64,000 nucleotides of DNA from assembly GCA_963513935.1 (NCBI GenBank), contig OY740773.1:95775291-95839290 (forward strand), written 5' to 3'. This stretch comes from Aphrophora alni. Its lineage: Eukaryota > Arthropoda > Insecta > Hemiptera > Aphrophoridae. Positions 1-12,178 of this stretch are shown piece by piece (positions within the stretch are counted from its first letter, which is position 1; each line of letters opens with the position of its first letter). The notes under the pieces are model-generated. The model was not told the DNA's origin and ran no database searches. It worked only from the letters and a program-made list of their open reading frames with translations. The translations under genes were made by a program, and so were the position numbers.

Positions 1-1397
1 TTCCTGAAATATTGTTTAAAACCAATATTTAAAACAAAAAAATCATCTCTAACAATAATATTAATGTCTTGAAAATTTTGTTTTAAAAACCAAAGGTTCC
101 ACTTAAGTATATTTTAATTTTTTTATTTATTTGTGTAAAATTAATTATAGAAAAGATTTTGTTGAAAACCATATGCAAAATATGCACACATATATGTCTT
201 ATTTTTAAGTTTTATTTATCAAAATATATTTCAGCTTTATGAATTATGGTCACAGATAAATAAATATATTGCCATATATATAAGTAAATATCGGAATATG
301 TATTACTTTTTATGTTCACAAATGATGGCTAAACTATAATAATAATGTGAACAATCTATCGTCATCAAATAACTTTAAAACCAGAGTAAACAATACCTTA
401 AAATTATTAAGATTGACTATTTTATATGTATGTATGTAAGTTGCGTCTAAAGTCAAGGAGAGACAATAATAAAACATTAAACAGGATTCAGTGTGATGGA
501 ACGTAGGTGGTGGAGAATCATAAATAACAAATTGCCTTTTAGATGGTGAGTAGGAGGAGGAGGAATATTCGAGTTTCCACGTGTCTTTGCAAGTGGCATA
601 GGATAATGTAATTTTACGGTTCTTTCAAAAGAGAAATTCTATAAATGAAATATAATATTATATTAAAGAAAAATAAGACAGTAAATTTACCAGGTTTTTA
701 TAAAGTTAAAATTTAAATTGGCTGTAGTTTATTTGTTTTTAACATAGATCAAAATTAAGTACATATATTCTAGTGGACATTAGAGATTTAATTTTAATAA
801 CACACAATTAAGCCAAATTCTTACTTGCTAGAGTTATAAAGGCAGATGTTCGAAGTGCCCACCATTTTTCCCTCGAGAAGCATTAGTTAAATTCTCCGTA
901 TTCAGTATTATTTGTATTTTCTTTCTTTCTTTTTTTTTCCATCTAAGACTTCAGCAACAGCAATTTCATCTCTTACAATTGAAGGTCTTCCTGACATTAT
1001 TATTTTTTTTTTTGTTTTCTTCGGACACGTTGGATTTATACTTACTAACAAACTTGTTATATTATGCGACTACACTGCACTTTACGCCCCTCAATTCGTT
1101 GCGAGTACGAAACTTTTACCTTCATAAAATCACACTGAATCAATGTGATTCGTGTTTTTAAAGGTAAAGTCACATGAAAAATAATAGTTAATTAATTGGA
1201 AACTACTACAAGTTTACAACCTAGATGATTCCTGTTTAAGTTTGGAATGAGAAAACTCTTTACTATGGTAACAAATAAATTGCAGTGAAAGCTTGTTTAA
1301 ATAAATCCCAATTATATCCGTATACAATGCAGAATTTATTTATCATGGCATTGGACAAAAATTAACGGAACCGCAAAAATTTGTAAAACCATGTATA
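1..1397. other. AT-rich intergenic DNA, no gene recognised
   Basis: I see no supported gene here. The open frames of 60-71 codons around 912-1161 overlap each other in two frames, are rich in Phe/Leu from T-runs and match nothing I recognise. Short GC-richer patches occur at 485-610 and 1015-1125, without coding features. Confidence 0.6.
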
Positions 1398-2170
1398 CCG
1401 GGTGTTTGAAAAGTCTGGGTACGGCTTAATATTTTACAAACCATAGCAGAAAACATCTATAAACTTTGCACAGTGTCATATGGCAATGTAAACTATTTTT
1501 CCTCGCTATTGCCATGACATGACAACCATGGGGGGACGGCCCACAGAGGAAGTCATAGGAATCTTAAATGTAAGCACGGGTCATTTCAAGAGCTCGGTTA
1601 GTAGAGTTGAATGCCGCAAACCGAATCTCAAAAGATGTATCCAATCAGAAATGGCGGGTTGTTTTAGGTACACATTGTGAAGTACATTATGCGCTGCCAT
1701 TTCTGACTGGATTAAAAAAAAATAATAATAATTCTAAAATGAAGTGGTAAGTTAAATAATAAAATAATTTGCTAGTTACAAAAGTCAGTGAAAACATTAG
1801 TTAGTAGAGTGAAACGCCACCTCCCGCATCTGAATCTGACGATTCAGTCAGAAATGGCAGCGCATAATGTACTTCACAATGTGTACCTAAAACAACCCGC
1901 CATTTCTGATTGGATACATCTTTTGAGATGCGGTTTGCGGCATTCAACTCTACTAACTGAGCTCTTTGAAATGAGGTATCACTCGACCCGTGCTTACATT
2001 TAAGATTCCTATGACTTCCTCTGTGAGCCGTCCCCCCATGGTTGTCATGTCATGGCAATAGCAAGGAAAAATAGTTTACATTGCCATATGACACTGTGCA
2101 ATGTTTATAGATGTTTTCTGCTATGGTTTGTAAAATATTAAGCCGTACCCAGACTTTTCAAACACGTTGT
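1398..2170. mobile_element. Foldback/MITE-like element with ~310-bp inverted arms
   Basis: The left arm (1398-1713) is matched in reverse complement by the right arm (about 1845-2170) with few mismatches. The outer end on the left reads GGGTGTTTGAAAAGTCTGGG and the right end is its complement, read as CCCAGACTTTTCAAACACG. The flanks are TA-rich (gtata / tgtata), which fits a TA target duplication as in Tc1/mariner-type elements, but this cannot be proved in TA-rich DNA. The loop (1714-1844) holds AT-rich DNA and a diverged extra copy of part of the arm: 1801-1860 resembles 1597-1653. The 71-codon frame at 1788-2003 is simply the arm read through and has no transposase features, so the element is non-autonomous. 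I infer DNA-transposon ancestry from the structure. Confidence 0.8.
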
Positions 2171-2268
2171 ATATATATATATATATTGCTTTATTGAAAC
2201 TTTTTTTGATTCACTGAAGTGATTTTTAAGTTATTTTGTATTTAATAGATATAGAACTGCATATATGA

Positions 2269-2284
2269 TATCAATTCCTAAGTC

Positions 2285-2318
<34 letters not shown>

Positions 2319-2334
2319 GACTTAGGAATTGATA
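2269..2334. repeat. Perfect 66-bp palindrome centred on (TA)n
   Basis: The 20-bp flank TATCAATTCCTAAGTCATGT is repeated as an exact reverse complement (ending at 2334) around a run of TA dinucleotides. The whole 66 bp can form a cruciform or hairpin. The unique-sequence flanks mean this is more than a microsatellite. Confidence 0.9.
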
Positions 2335-2430
2335 AGAAATATATCATTATTTCTTTTATAGACTCTTCATGATTATAGAGATCCGCAATATAATTTATTT
2401 TCTGTTGCTCTTATTGAATTATTCTAGTGT

Positions 2431-2625
2431 GTAAATCCGTTGGTGCCCTAGCAGGATCTACACCTTTTTGATGTGTTCTTGTTTTATATCTCTCTCTTTC
2501 ATCTATCTTCATGGTTTTTCTTAACCGAATCTTATCCTCTTATAATCCTGAAGCTATTATAGTATTTGAGGACTAGGGTTTTTATTTGATGTTACGTTCT
2601 TCTTTTTTTATAAGGTCATGATTAC
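2431..2625 (+). repeat. Dispersed repeat family A, copy 1
   Basis: This is one of at least seven diverged copies in the window of a roughly 200-bp sequence. Recognisable blocks in order are a GGATCTACACC block, a pyrimidine-rich CTTTCATCTATCTTC segment, an AAGCTATTATAGTATTTGAG block, CTAGGGTTTTTATTT, and a tail TTTTTTTATAAGGTCATGAT. No coding frame is conserved between copies. It resembles a SINE or MITE by size and dispersion; I did not find convincing tRNA A/B boxes. Confidence 0.65.
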
Positions 2626-2934
2626 TGAGAGATATTTTGCGTTTAAACAACATGAACAAAAATTTAGACGTGTTGTATTACATAGCCCTAATGACAAAGA
2701 AAAGAGATTTATGATTTTCTTTCAAAATACCTAGAGTAGTTTACTCCTTTATGGGAATAGAATTTACCGATTACAATTAATTAGATTTTATTTTTTGGGT
2801 ATTTCCAAGCAGATTAGGACAAATTATAATGATGTAAGAGATGTAATGATGTATAAGATGTAATATGCAAGACTATAATTATTGGTTATTTTCACTACGC
2901 TGCTCTTGATTTTATTTCATTTATTTATTATTAC

Positions 2935-2965
<31 letters not shown>

Positions 2966-3540
2966 CTCACCATTTTACAAATTTTCGTAAAATATATTTA
3001 AGAGAGTTTGCCTTAATTGACTGATAAAACAGTCGCGTTATATCAAAGATAAAATAAATAAATGATCTATTTGTATTTCACTCGTGTACAAGGTAACTCT
3101 AAAAAATATGTACATTTTTATCAATGTTATTAATTTAGCTTATGAATATTTGAGTTTTTGTTATGCAGGAGATTCTATTTATTGTTTTTCTTATATATAA
3201 ATATGTAAAAAATCTATTTATGTATTATTCAAGACATGATGTTAACTTTTAATGACCTGTTTTCTGGATAACGATGTCATCATAAGAGCTCCAAGTTTAC
3301 ATTAAACTAATGACGTACCTTCATGAATAAAAGTAATGTAATTTAAATATAATCTGTAGTGATAAAATCATATTTAATTCATTTTCTTCTTAACATATTG
3401 AAACAAAACAACAAGCATAGTAAGCTAACGATTATACATCGATTTCGGTCTCAGCGTTGCAATGTAATGGGACTATAGAAATCGTAATCATCATTGAATT
3501 GGAAATACGCATGTAATATGTTTAACTATGTTGTTTGTTA

Positions 3541-3665
3541 AATAAGGGCTTTTACCAACTCTTTTCCTTTTCCGACACTGGTGCAATTACAGTATTCAAG
3601 GGTCAGGGGTCATTGTTTTATATTTATATAAATATATCTTTTAAGGTGATGATGACTAAGACTTT
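3541..3665 (+). repeat. Dispersed repeat family A, copy 2 (partial)
   Basis: This copy keeps the 3' half of the family: ACCAACTCTTTTCC, TTTTCCGACACTGG, ACAGTATTCAAGGGTCAGGG and a final TTTTAAGGTGATGATGACT. The 5' half with the GGATCTACA block is missing. Confidence 0.6.
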
Positions 3666-4485
3666 TTAGCCTTTAAATAACAAGAAAAATATACGGTATA
3701 TAGATTTTGAATATAGTAAGTGTAGGTATTGGTTAGATTTTAATTATTTTATTCTTTACCTGATTGGAAAGTAATTAAGTAATTAGGTAATTATGATATG
3801 GTATATGTTTTTAAAACAATCTTTATAAATGACATATACATATTGATTTTCAAGATACCTTCAAAATTTGTTGGAAATAAAAATATGTTACAAAATACTT
3901 TTCACATAAATTTCCATCTCTTTAATAATCTTTTTTTCTCTTTATATTTATTTAAATAATATTCATATATTTCTATCTTTAAAAATAATAATATTTTCCA
4001 ATAATTACATTTATTTAGTTGCATACATAAAAATCATAACAACTGTCTATTTGAAAGGATATTTAAATAAACTTGAATGAAATATCTCTCCTTACACAAG
4101 TGGTTATTACAAACACATAGTCAGCTAGTTGAAAACTATATTTATATATTCAACTACTTTGTAACTACCCCAATAACAAACGTTTTCAGTCATGTTCTTA
4201 ACTCGTTATTAACTAGGATTCACTGACTTTTCTAAAATCTAGTGTTACATACAGTTAGCATATTCTTCTCTCACGAAGTTTCACATTCAAGTAAAATATG
4301 CAACGTGGATTAGAATATTTGTTTTCTTGCTGTATTATCTTACAGCTTAATGAGAAACAAAAGTTACTGTAGCTATTGCTACCGAAAATATTATACTGAA
4401 ATATATTTAAATAGCCTAATAATTACAGTATGATAAAAAATGTATAACTACTACTTCAATAGAAGTCGAAATCTTTAGTCATAAT

Positions 4486-4514
4486 TATGGGGGATCAGTC
4501 CAAAATCCCCCATA
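4486..4514. repeat. Small perfect hairpin
   Basis: Ten-base arms TATGGGGGAT (4486-4495) and ATCCCCCATA (4505-4514) flank a 9-base loop. The G/C run stands out in very AT-rich surroundings. No oligo-T tract or gene is next to it, so I do not call it a terminator. Confidence 0.6.
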
Positions 4515-6439
4515 GTTCATTTTTTGTATAAAGTTGTATTTCTTTGTCTTTTAATTCAACTATTTAATAAATATAACTGTTGAATAAATTTCAAAAGATT
4601 CAGGTTTAAAACATATCTTACGTCTTACTAACTGCGAAAAGCTTCATCTCAATAATTTATTATAAATTCTTTATATTTGTTTATTTGCTTGTTTGTGAAG
4701 CAGTTTTGGTCAAACGCTGATGTCAACGGTTATTTAGGAACATGAATATTTGCATTTGAATTGATTGGTTTATATACCATATTTTTAAATTTGATTTTAA
4801 AGTCGGTGGCAATTTAAAATAAATTATTGCAAGATTCCAAAATATGATTGTGGTTGTCCCAATAAGGAATGCAGAAAATCCTTAACGTGATTATTGTATA
4901 AATTAAACTGTGAACAAGAAAGATAAAGCAATATTTGATTGAATTTATTAAAAGTGAAAGATAAAACATAAAAATATAGGTAACATAAAAAAATATAATA
5001 TTACAAATATGTATTACAAATATAATAGTAGTGATGTTAAGCGAATTTTATTACAATCCCATTGTGATATTGCAAATCAATTTTAAAATATTACAAATGT
5101 GTAAAAGGCATTTACAAGGTTAAAATAATTTCTAAAAGACTCTAATAAAAAATTTCAATGATTTTCATGTTTAATCGATAACCTAGTTAAATAAGTTATT
5201 AATCTGATACGATTATTATATCAATAAATAAATAGTCATATACTAAACATTATAGTTCTCTGATTTCCACTAACATTTGACTTAATTTTAATATAACTTG
5301 CAATCAATATGAATTAAAGTAAATATGAGAATAGTCAGATCGTTTAGGGTAACAAGGAATTGGGACACTAATCATCAAAGTAAGGTATTATTTTATAGTT
5401 GAAGCCATCAATATTTTAAAGTTTATTCCTATAAACGGGTGTTGCATAATTTTGTGTATCAGTTGATCGAAATGAATGTTATTTCCTAATCATAATGGAA
5501 ACCAAACATCAAGCTAACCAAACAGTATTTAATCTGGATTTTTTTCCCCTTGTGAGTGGTTGCCCTGTGTACACTGTAGCGTTATTTACAGATAATTTTG
5601 GTCACGATGTGTGTTAAGCAATAGACACATTTGGTTTACAAGATCAATTTACTGAATATATTTAAATGTGAGGTCTAATGTTATTTAAAATTCATAGTAT
5701 TTAAAGTTTATATACTTGTAAAAAAAGGTAAATAAGTATTTATATAGCTTTTAAAATAATAACACCTAATTTACCACCAAGATGAAATAAATTATTATTT
5801 ACCAATTATTATAATAATGATAATTGTGCGTCTTCCCAAAATGTGGCTTGAGTTACATTAAATATATTTTCATACAAAATTTACCATATGAAATACATAC
5901 TTAACTAGATTGAATAATGTGTTGAAACACTCAACTTTTTCACATAAAGAAAAACTTTCAAAATAAATTTATATTCCCAACTCGTACATCAAATGTTCTC
6001 CCATTTAACAGTAGAAGAATTGCCCAATTTCGTCTGCAAGTCAGATAAATATCTCTTTAAACGTACGTTTATTTAATTTCATCCATACCAATTACATATT
6101 CACATATTATTATATTCTAGGGATATTTTAGATATTGTTTTTAGATGGGATAATTTTAAGATACTATACGAACTATAATGGGTTTATTAAGTGTACCCGT
6201 GCCGTATTTTGTGTAATTTGTTAAAATTTAGTGTTATAATATTCCAACAAAATGTAAGATATAAAATTTTAGCTAACCAATATTAAAAAATTTTCCCTTC
6301 AATTTTTTAACTCCAATACTTTATTTTATTGTGTGTTTATTTTCCACGAATATTTACGTTTTACCTTATTGATGGTTAAATTGTTTGTTTTTGTTTTTAG
6401 AAGTAAACACCTCTCGGTAATCAACGCTTTGTAAAAAAC

Positions 6440-6625
6440 AAAACAAAAAAAAAGAAAAGTAAATTAAAGACTTCTAGTCCTTGAATTAGAACATTAGAAT
6501 AGAATGAAAACAAGAGAAACATGGGGAAAAAAAGATGAAACGGGATGCTCCTAACGTAAGACTTTAGGAAGAAATGTGTACATCCAGAAAGGTGGCTCGG
6601 GATTGCCACACTCGTATACGCCCCT
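6440..6625 (-). repeat. Dispersed repeat family A, copy 3
   Basis: Read on the minus strand this copy has CTCAGGGGCGTATACG, GGCAATCCCGAG, a CTGGATGTACACATTTCTTC block, TTCTATTCTAATG, then TTCAAGGACTAGAAGTCTTT and a T-rich tail. The 62-codon minus-strand frame here is the repeat read through and is not a gene. Confidence 0.6.
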
Positions 6626-6677
6626 GAGTATTAGTCATTATTAATACTATATTTTATTTTTAATTACACATTTTATG

Positions 6678-6681
<4 letters not shown>

Positions 6682-6722
<41 letters not shown>
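6682..6722. repeat. (AT)n microsatellite
   Basis: About 41 bp of uninterrupted AT dinucleotides. Confidence 0.95.
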
Positions 6723-6728
<6 letters not shown>

Positions 6729-6939
6729 CAACGTTGAACGTTTAACATAGTCACTCTTTACTTATTATTCTAGATTTTGTTTGCGTATATTATTACAAGG
6801 CTAAAACAGAATCCCTTTATTACAAGGCAACTTCATTAATTCCCTAGTAAATTTACCCCTCGTGTAATAAAGTCAATATTATTGTAATAAAAACGTTAAT
6901 AAATTAGTTTAATGATATGAAACATTAAACTCATTATTC

Positions 6940-7200
6940 ACCGAATTAGGTGACATTGTGTAGAAGTAATACGGCTAACATGATTTTCATTGTGCGATGA
7001 ACACATTTTCCTACCATCGCCCCTGTTTTAATTACACCTAACTTGTTAACGTCATCAAAGTTGTTGAGGGCTTTGATAGTTGAAACTTTGGTTTAGTTTG
7101 CCACGTAATACCTTTGTTAATTCACATTAATGAAGTTACAAGAGTAATACAAAACTGTGTCAAGAGTCAATTTCACCACGGTTAAAGTGTTTTAATTTTA
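6940..7200 (+). repeat. Dispersed repeat family B, copy 1
   Basis: This stretch matches 10660-10930 in the same orientation. Shared landmarks in order are ACATTTTCC..CC, CCTGTTTTAATTACA, TAACTTG.TAAC, AAGTTGT, TACCTT.GTTAAT, and GTCAAGAGTCAATTTCA. The spacing is nearly preserved. No reading frame is shared, so I treat it as an old non-coding duplicate or TE remnant. Confidence 0.65.
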
Positions 7201-7739
7201 AAATAGTATTTATAATTTTATTTTTGTACACGTAATTATATGTGTTTTTAAACTGGTTACATTTGAGTATTTATTGTTAGTGAAGCATACATACAGAATT
7301 TGGTATAGGTTTAAAGTTACTACGATTTCTTTTATATTAAATACTTTACAATCCGCAATTCTGTTATTGTTTATGTAAAGTTTTGTAAATTATATTGAAA
7401 TGTAGAAGTAATGTTTCAGTTTTAGAAGTATTTAATAGCCTACGCAAATTACTCCGTATATTTATAGCGGCATAAACTGGACTGAAGATGTGAGTATCTA
7501 TATAATGAGACATGGATGTCTACTTAATCCACATGATATTGTTCTCCTGAGATAAAAATAGTGTTATTTGCAATATCTTTCTTCGGTCAGTCTGGTTTTC
7601 TTTTCTTGTCCGTACGTGCAGTCCAGTGCAGCCCAAAAGGATGTGCTTATCTTTATAATGACACACTTTGGTTCCTTATCGATGTGTCTCTTATTTTTAA
7701 AATAGCCTTATACTAATTTAATTTATTTGTTTAAAGTCG

Positions 7740-7975
7740 AAATAAAGACTTCGTCATGATCACCCCATAAAAAAAGAAACAAACGTAAAATGCAGACGCT
7801 CTAGTCCTTGAATACTCTAATAGCATAAGCGTCGGAAAAGAACAAGAGATCGTCAAAACAGACCCAATAGGAAAGATGAAAAAAGGATATAACCCAGGAC
7901 TGGATGAAAAAAGAAGTAGATCCAGCTGCGATTCTGATGATTCCCTTACTGACTAGTGAACCCCTGAGGGGCCTA
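7740..7975 (-). repeat. Dispersed repeat family A, copy 4 (most complete)
   Basis: On the minus strand this copy shows the fullest structure: a 5' CCCCTCAGGGGTTC inverted block, GGGAATCATCAG, AGCTGGATCTACTTC, CATCTTTCCTATTGGG, CTCTTGTTCTTTTCCGACGC, TATTAGAGTATTCAAGGACT, and a T-rich 3' tail followed by GGGGTGATCATGACG. It is the best template for a consensus, about 230 bp long. Confidence 0.7.
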
Positions 7976-9004
7976 AAGTTTTAGAATCAAAATACTAAAC
8001 TTCTAGTTATTTGGTAGTGATCATGGCTTTAGATGGAGTCTTCGTATTCTTGGACGCTGTGAGGGACTAAATGAAGAGCTTTGAACTATACTTTGTTTGT
8101 AATTTAGATTTCAGAGTATGAAATTCATTTGCGGTATAATTTAAACAGTTTTATGACTAGTAGCCATAATGAAAATGTAATATTTCGGTACAAGCTTTTA
8201 AGTTTAAAGCAGAAGGTTACAGATTATTTTATATTGTTATTTTTTAGATTTTATTATGAATACATACAGTTTTATACGTCTTGTACAAACTCTTCATTTT
8301 GTTCTATGTTTTAGCACGATGTTATTTTAGGATAATAGTTCAGGATAATAATGCATTAAATACACAATGCCACATAAAAAGGATCTTAATATGAGTACAC
8401 AGACAAAGTCACTCTGATTCTCACTTTCATTTACTCATATATAGAATCGGTCACTAAATTGTTAGTTGCAACGCTGTGAATTACTAGTTTCTAAGTAAAA
8501 ATCTGTGTAGTGCAATAATGTATTATTGAAGTGGATTTATTTAAAACAAAAAGGAAAAGTGATATCATTTGACATAAAAGATTGTTAATAATTTACATTT
8601 TACGAAAAAGCACAATAATATTTAAAAAATTTAAATTTATTTTCCTTTTATATATGTTTTGTTAAATCTACCAAATAATTGTGATCTACAAGAGATTTCA
8701 TATTTAAGTTGAAGAGAACACTTTTACTTGTTAATAGTGGTATCAACTTAATAGTTGATACTTCTCTTGAAATAATGTCATGATTCGTATTTACACCATG
8801 TATTTAAAAAGAATGTATATCTAGATCATATTACAATTATTACCTTCGGTAATTACAATTAATTATCAGTCACCTAACACGGGTGATTTACTGGTTTAGA
8901 AAGGTAAGCATACAGTTGCTGATATGACAATTTTATCTGTCTCATCTTTGGAACGGAAACCTGATGAATTTTACGTAGTATAAAACTAGTTCAATATTTC
9001 TAAT

Positions 9005-9040
<36 letters not shown>

Positions 9041-10659
9041 ATATAAAAATCAATTTATATTAAATATGATTTTTTTTTCGAATTGATCGCATTTTGGCTT
9101 AGATTTCATTTATAAATTACAAATTATTTCATTATAAATATTACGTATTTATTAAGTGGATTTAATATATTTAATGTATACATGTAAATTAATACTTGTA
9201 AACTTCAGAAGGGTGAGACCGATTTGTATGAAACTTTGTTCAATGTAAATATCATACCGACGTGTTATCCACGCTGTACGTTTTTTTCGTCTGAAAATTG
9301 TTAAAAATATTAGGTCCTATATTTACGAGGGAAACAGAACAAATACACATCTAAGTTTGTTCGTAAACAGTGAAACGGGATGGACTGATGATTTGACTCA
9401 TCCACTTTAACAAACAGATATGTATTTAATTTTCAATATGTATATATATTTTTGATTCTAATCAATAAAAGTAGCTTTTCCAATGTATTGACACTAGCAT
9501 TAACATGTTTGAGAGCGTTCTGAATGTGAACAAGTGCTTCTTTGAGAGCTATTGAAGCCCAGCTACTGTAATTGACAGGCTGAAAGAGATGCGAATGAGA
9601 TGGGATTGAAAGCACTTCATTGGTCCACGAAGGGGGTTATGTAAATTTTAATAAATTTTCAAATTTTCCAGCCATACGTATAATTAGTTTACATTTTTAA
9701 TATTTACAAAATGTGTTAAACATTTTTGAATTAATAAAAGTCAATATGAAGGGTGTTTGACATAGAGAAAATGAAGCCGATACAGTGCACTTAAAAGGCG
9801 AACTAGTATAAAACAAATATCTATAATTACAGTAACATCTTCCAATATTGTAAAGTACCTGTGATTTAGAAATAAAATTATATTTCAGATTTTCTATCTT
9901 AAAATTAATAAGGTTTTTTAATCGTAACCTCTATATACATAAGTTAATCAGAACATATATGATGCCTTTATGAAATAGTAACTCCATTTTTGTACGTTCA
10001 ACTGACTTAATAGTCTAGTCGATATTATGGGCAATCAATTAATGTTATGGAGTTGATTTGTAGTTAAGTTCGGAATTTTGTAATAACCTAAATAAATAAG
10101 TAGTGATACGAACTAAAACATAAATAAAATATAAATATAGTCTGTACTAATTTAATATTTCTGTCAGTATTACTAAATGTTGTTAGAATTATTTCATTTA
10201 CAATTTGTTTATTCATTATTATTGTTTTACTTTTCTATAATTTAAATGTTAAGTTTTTTTTCAATTATGGAATAATAACAGTATATTTAATTTATTTTTG
10301 TATTAACGATTTTACTAACGGCCGTTTTCCATATAATACGTTTATTAAGATAAATTAATTATTAATATTGTTTAATCAAACATTTGCCATCAATCCTGTA
10401 TAACCTAAGAAAAATAATCCGACACTACACAAAAATTTCAAAAAACTGATTATTAAAAGGTTGTACCAAGAAAAATATAGTACTACTTGATTGATTTTTA
10501 TTTCTTATATGTGTCTATTGTATTACATTGATGAATTTCAGTCTCTTTATTATTTTATGTAACATTGTTAAATCCCTAGTAACAACACCTTGTTGTTATT
10601 TTGTGATGAAAAGGGTAAACCAAATTTCTTCTACGCTCTATGTAATCAATTAGCATTAA
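7976..10659. other. AT-rich DNA, no supported gene
   Basis: No coding region is supported. An (AT)n run lies at 9008-9038. A minus-strand 60-codon frame (9433-9615) contains a somewhat balanced Ala/Leu/Asn segment but matches no family I know. A GGGTGTTT motif at about 9749 resembles the end of the 1398-2170 element, but no partner end was found. Confidence 0.5.
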
Positions 10660-10930
10660 ACTCATTACATAACATTCGTCACGCCTGTATGAAACTGAGT
10701 TGGGCAACACTGTTTATAAGTAATATGTCTAGGATAATTTTCACTGTTCCATCTACACATTTTCCATCCTAGACTCCTGTTTTAATTACATTTAACTTGG
10801 TAACATAATCGAAGTTGTGCAGTGAAACTATATACCTTCGTTAATGCGGAATACTGACACTGTAAGAGCAGAACAAATGTTTGTCAAGAGTCAATTTCAT
10901 CACGTGTAGTCAAGTTCTAATTAAATTTGT
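10660..10930 (+). repeat. Dispersed repeat family B, copy 2
   Basis: This is the diverged direct-orientation partner of 6940-7200. It shares CTCCTGTTTTAATTACAT, TTAACTTGGTAAC and TTTGTCAAGAGTCAATTTCA. The 60-codon frame at 10590-10772 overlaps the repeat start and is not conserved in the other copy. Confidence 0.65.
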
Positions 10931-11369
10931 TTGTACTGTAACATGTACGTGTATAAACTTAATTTATTATGATAAAAAACAAAATGTGTTGCAATGTGTG
11001 TTACTTAAAATCAAAGGTTTATGTTAAGTTTTTTCGAATTCATAATATTTTAATTGTGACAGCCAAAATGTGTTGTAGTTATTTATATGAATTGAGACAA
11101 TAAAATATACGATATTTTCATTGAGTTATAAAGTTGTATAATGTGAACTAAGTTTCAAAGTGTGAGGAATGTTCTAGCTCAGTTGAATAGGAACATGAAC
11201 AAATTCTGAGTAGGAAACAGGGAGGAAGAAGGGGACAATGAAACTGGGAAGAGTGGATTAAATGAGGAAATGAGAGGTAGCGGACTGGAGAAGCATATTT
11301 GGAATGATAGGGTGGAATAACGATTGAGTATTAAGACTTAGGAAGTAATAATTCAATAATTACATATAC

Positions 11370-12178
11370 AGAGTGGAAAATAAGTCGTGATACACCTCGA
11401 TATAGTTTAAATGGATTGCTGTATCAACGTAAAACGTAGAGGTACGCCTACACAGTTTTCTGGTGTTTAAGGGGGTGGGGGTGAAATTGTTACCCCTTTT
11501 TGAAAGGGCGGTAAAGGGCGCAACTCTCATTTTTTAAATGGCAACCCCTATTTTCTGACAGATATTAAAATGATGGGCTGTTTAATTTTAACACAATTAA
11601 TTCAAAACTCTCTTACAATGAATCGTGTTGTAGAATAATAAATTCTTATTTCTAAGAAAAAGTGAAAATAATCAATAAAGGATGATGGTTATCAATATGC
11701 CAAACAGTAGAGGGCGGACACTTCGAGCATTTGTTGTGAAAATAAATTCTTCTGTAACTACTAATCTTAGTTATAATTAAATATTCATTTTATTCCTAGA
11801 TTATGCCAAAACAACGAGGTGTAATGAATAGTTTACTCTAGTTTTGCCTGTGAAGGAATGATGAAACAGCCCATCACTTTAATTAATTTAACTAATAATT
11901 GCAAATTCAAGAAACTTTGAACGGCTGTCATTTTTGACTCGGTTGTCCGTTTGAGTTCGGCATTTCCGTTTGCTGCATTGTATTCTACTAATAAAGACCT
12001 TTAATTTGATGTGCATATCAACCTATGCTTACATTTAAGATTTTTTCTGACTTCTAGCGGGCCGTCCCCCTGAGGAGGTAGCGGATCACTGAATATGTCA
12101 TTCCAAGTTTTGTAGCTCTATCTTTATTATTATTTTTTAATATTTAACCGTCCCTGGGCTTTTTTGTCACCCCGTATA
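11370..12178. mobile_element. MITE-like / composite non-autonomous element
   Basis: The left side begins with a GGAAAATAAGTCGTGATACA block and a G-rich patch, which I believe recurs in insect repeats. The right side ends in CTGGGCTTTTTTGTCACCCC before GTATAAC. The inner right part (about 11940-12090) shares TGCTTACATTTAAGATT, TGACTTC and GGCCGTCCCCC with the right arm of the 1398-2170 element, so the two are related. An internal inverted pair TGATGGGCTGTTT (about 11572) / AAACAGCCCATCA (about 11862) also folds. There is no transposase. The boundaries, and whether this is one element or two abutting ones, are uncertain. Confidence 0.5.

Larger units (their letters stand above)
2626..6430. other. 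AT-rich DNA with short repeats, no gene
   Basis: No coding region is visible. The stretch contains a (TTA)n run at about 2935-2962, a fragment of repeat family A (3541-3665), and a small hairpin at 4486-4514 whose arms are TATGGGGGAT and its exact complement. Segments at 3240-3310 and 4120-4250 recur in diverged form at about 57708-57790 and 37145-37270. Confidence 0.55.

Noticed and set aside
2431..2625. tRNA-derived SINE head
   Set aside because: No convincing A box and B box at the right spacing in any of the seven family A copies, so I kept it as an unclassified dispersed repeat.
4486..4514. Rho-independent terminator
   Set aside because: The hairpin has no adjacent gene or U-tract and the genome appears eukaryotic.
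9433..9615. 60-codon minus frame with a helical-looking segment
   Set aside because: The Ala/Leu/Asn pattern is suggestive but too short; no second copy or known family supports it.
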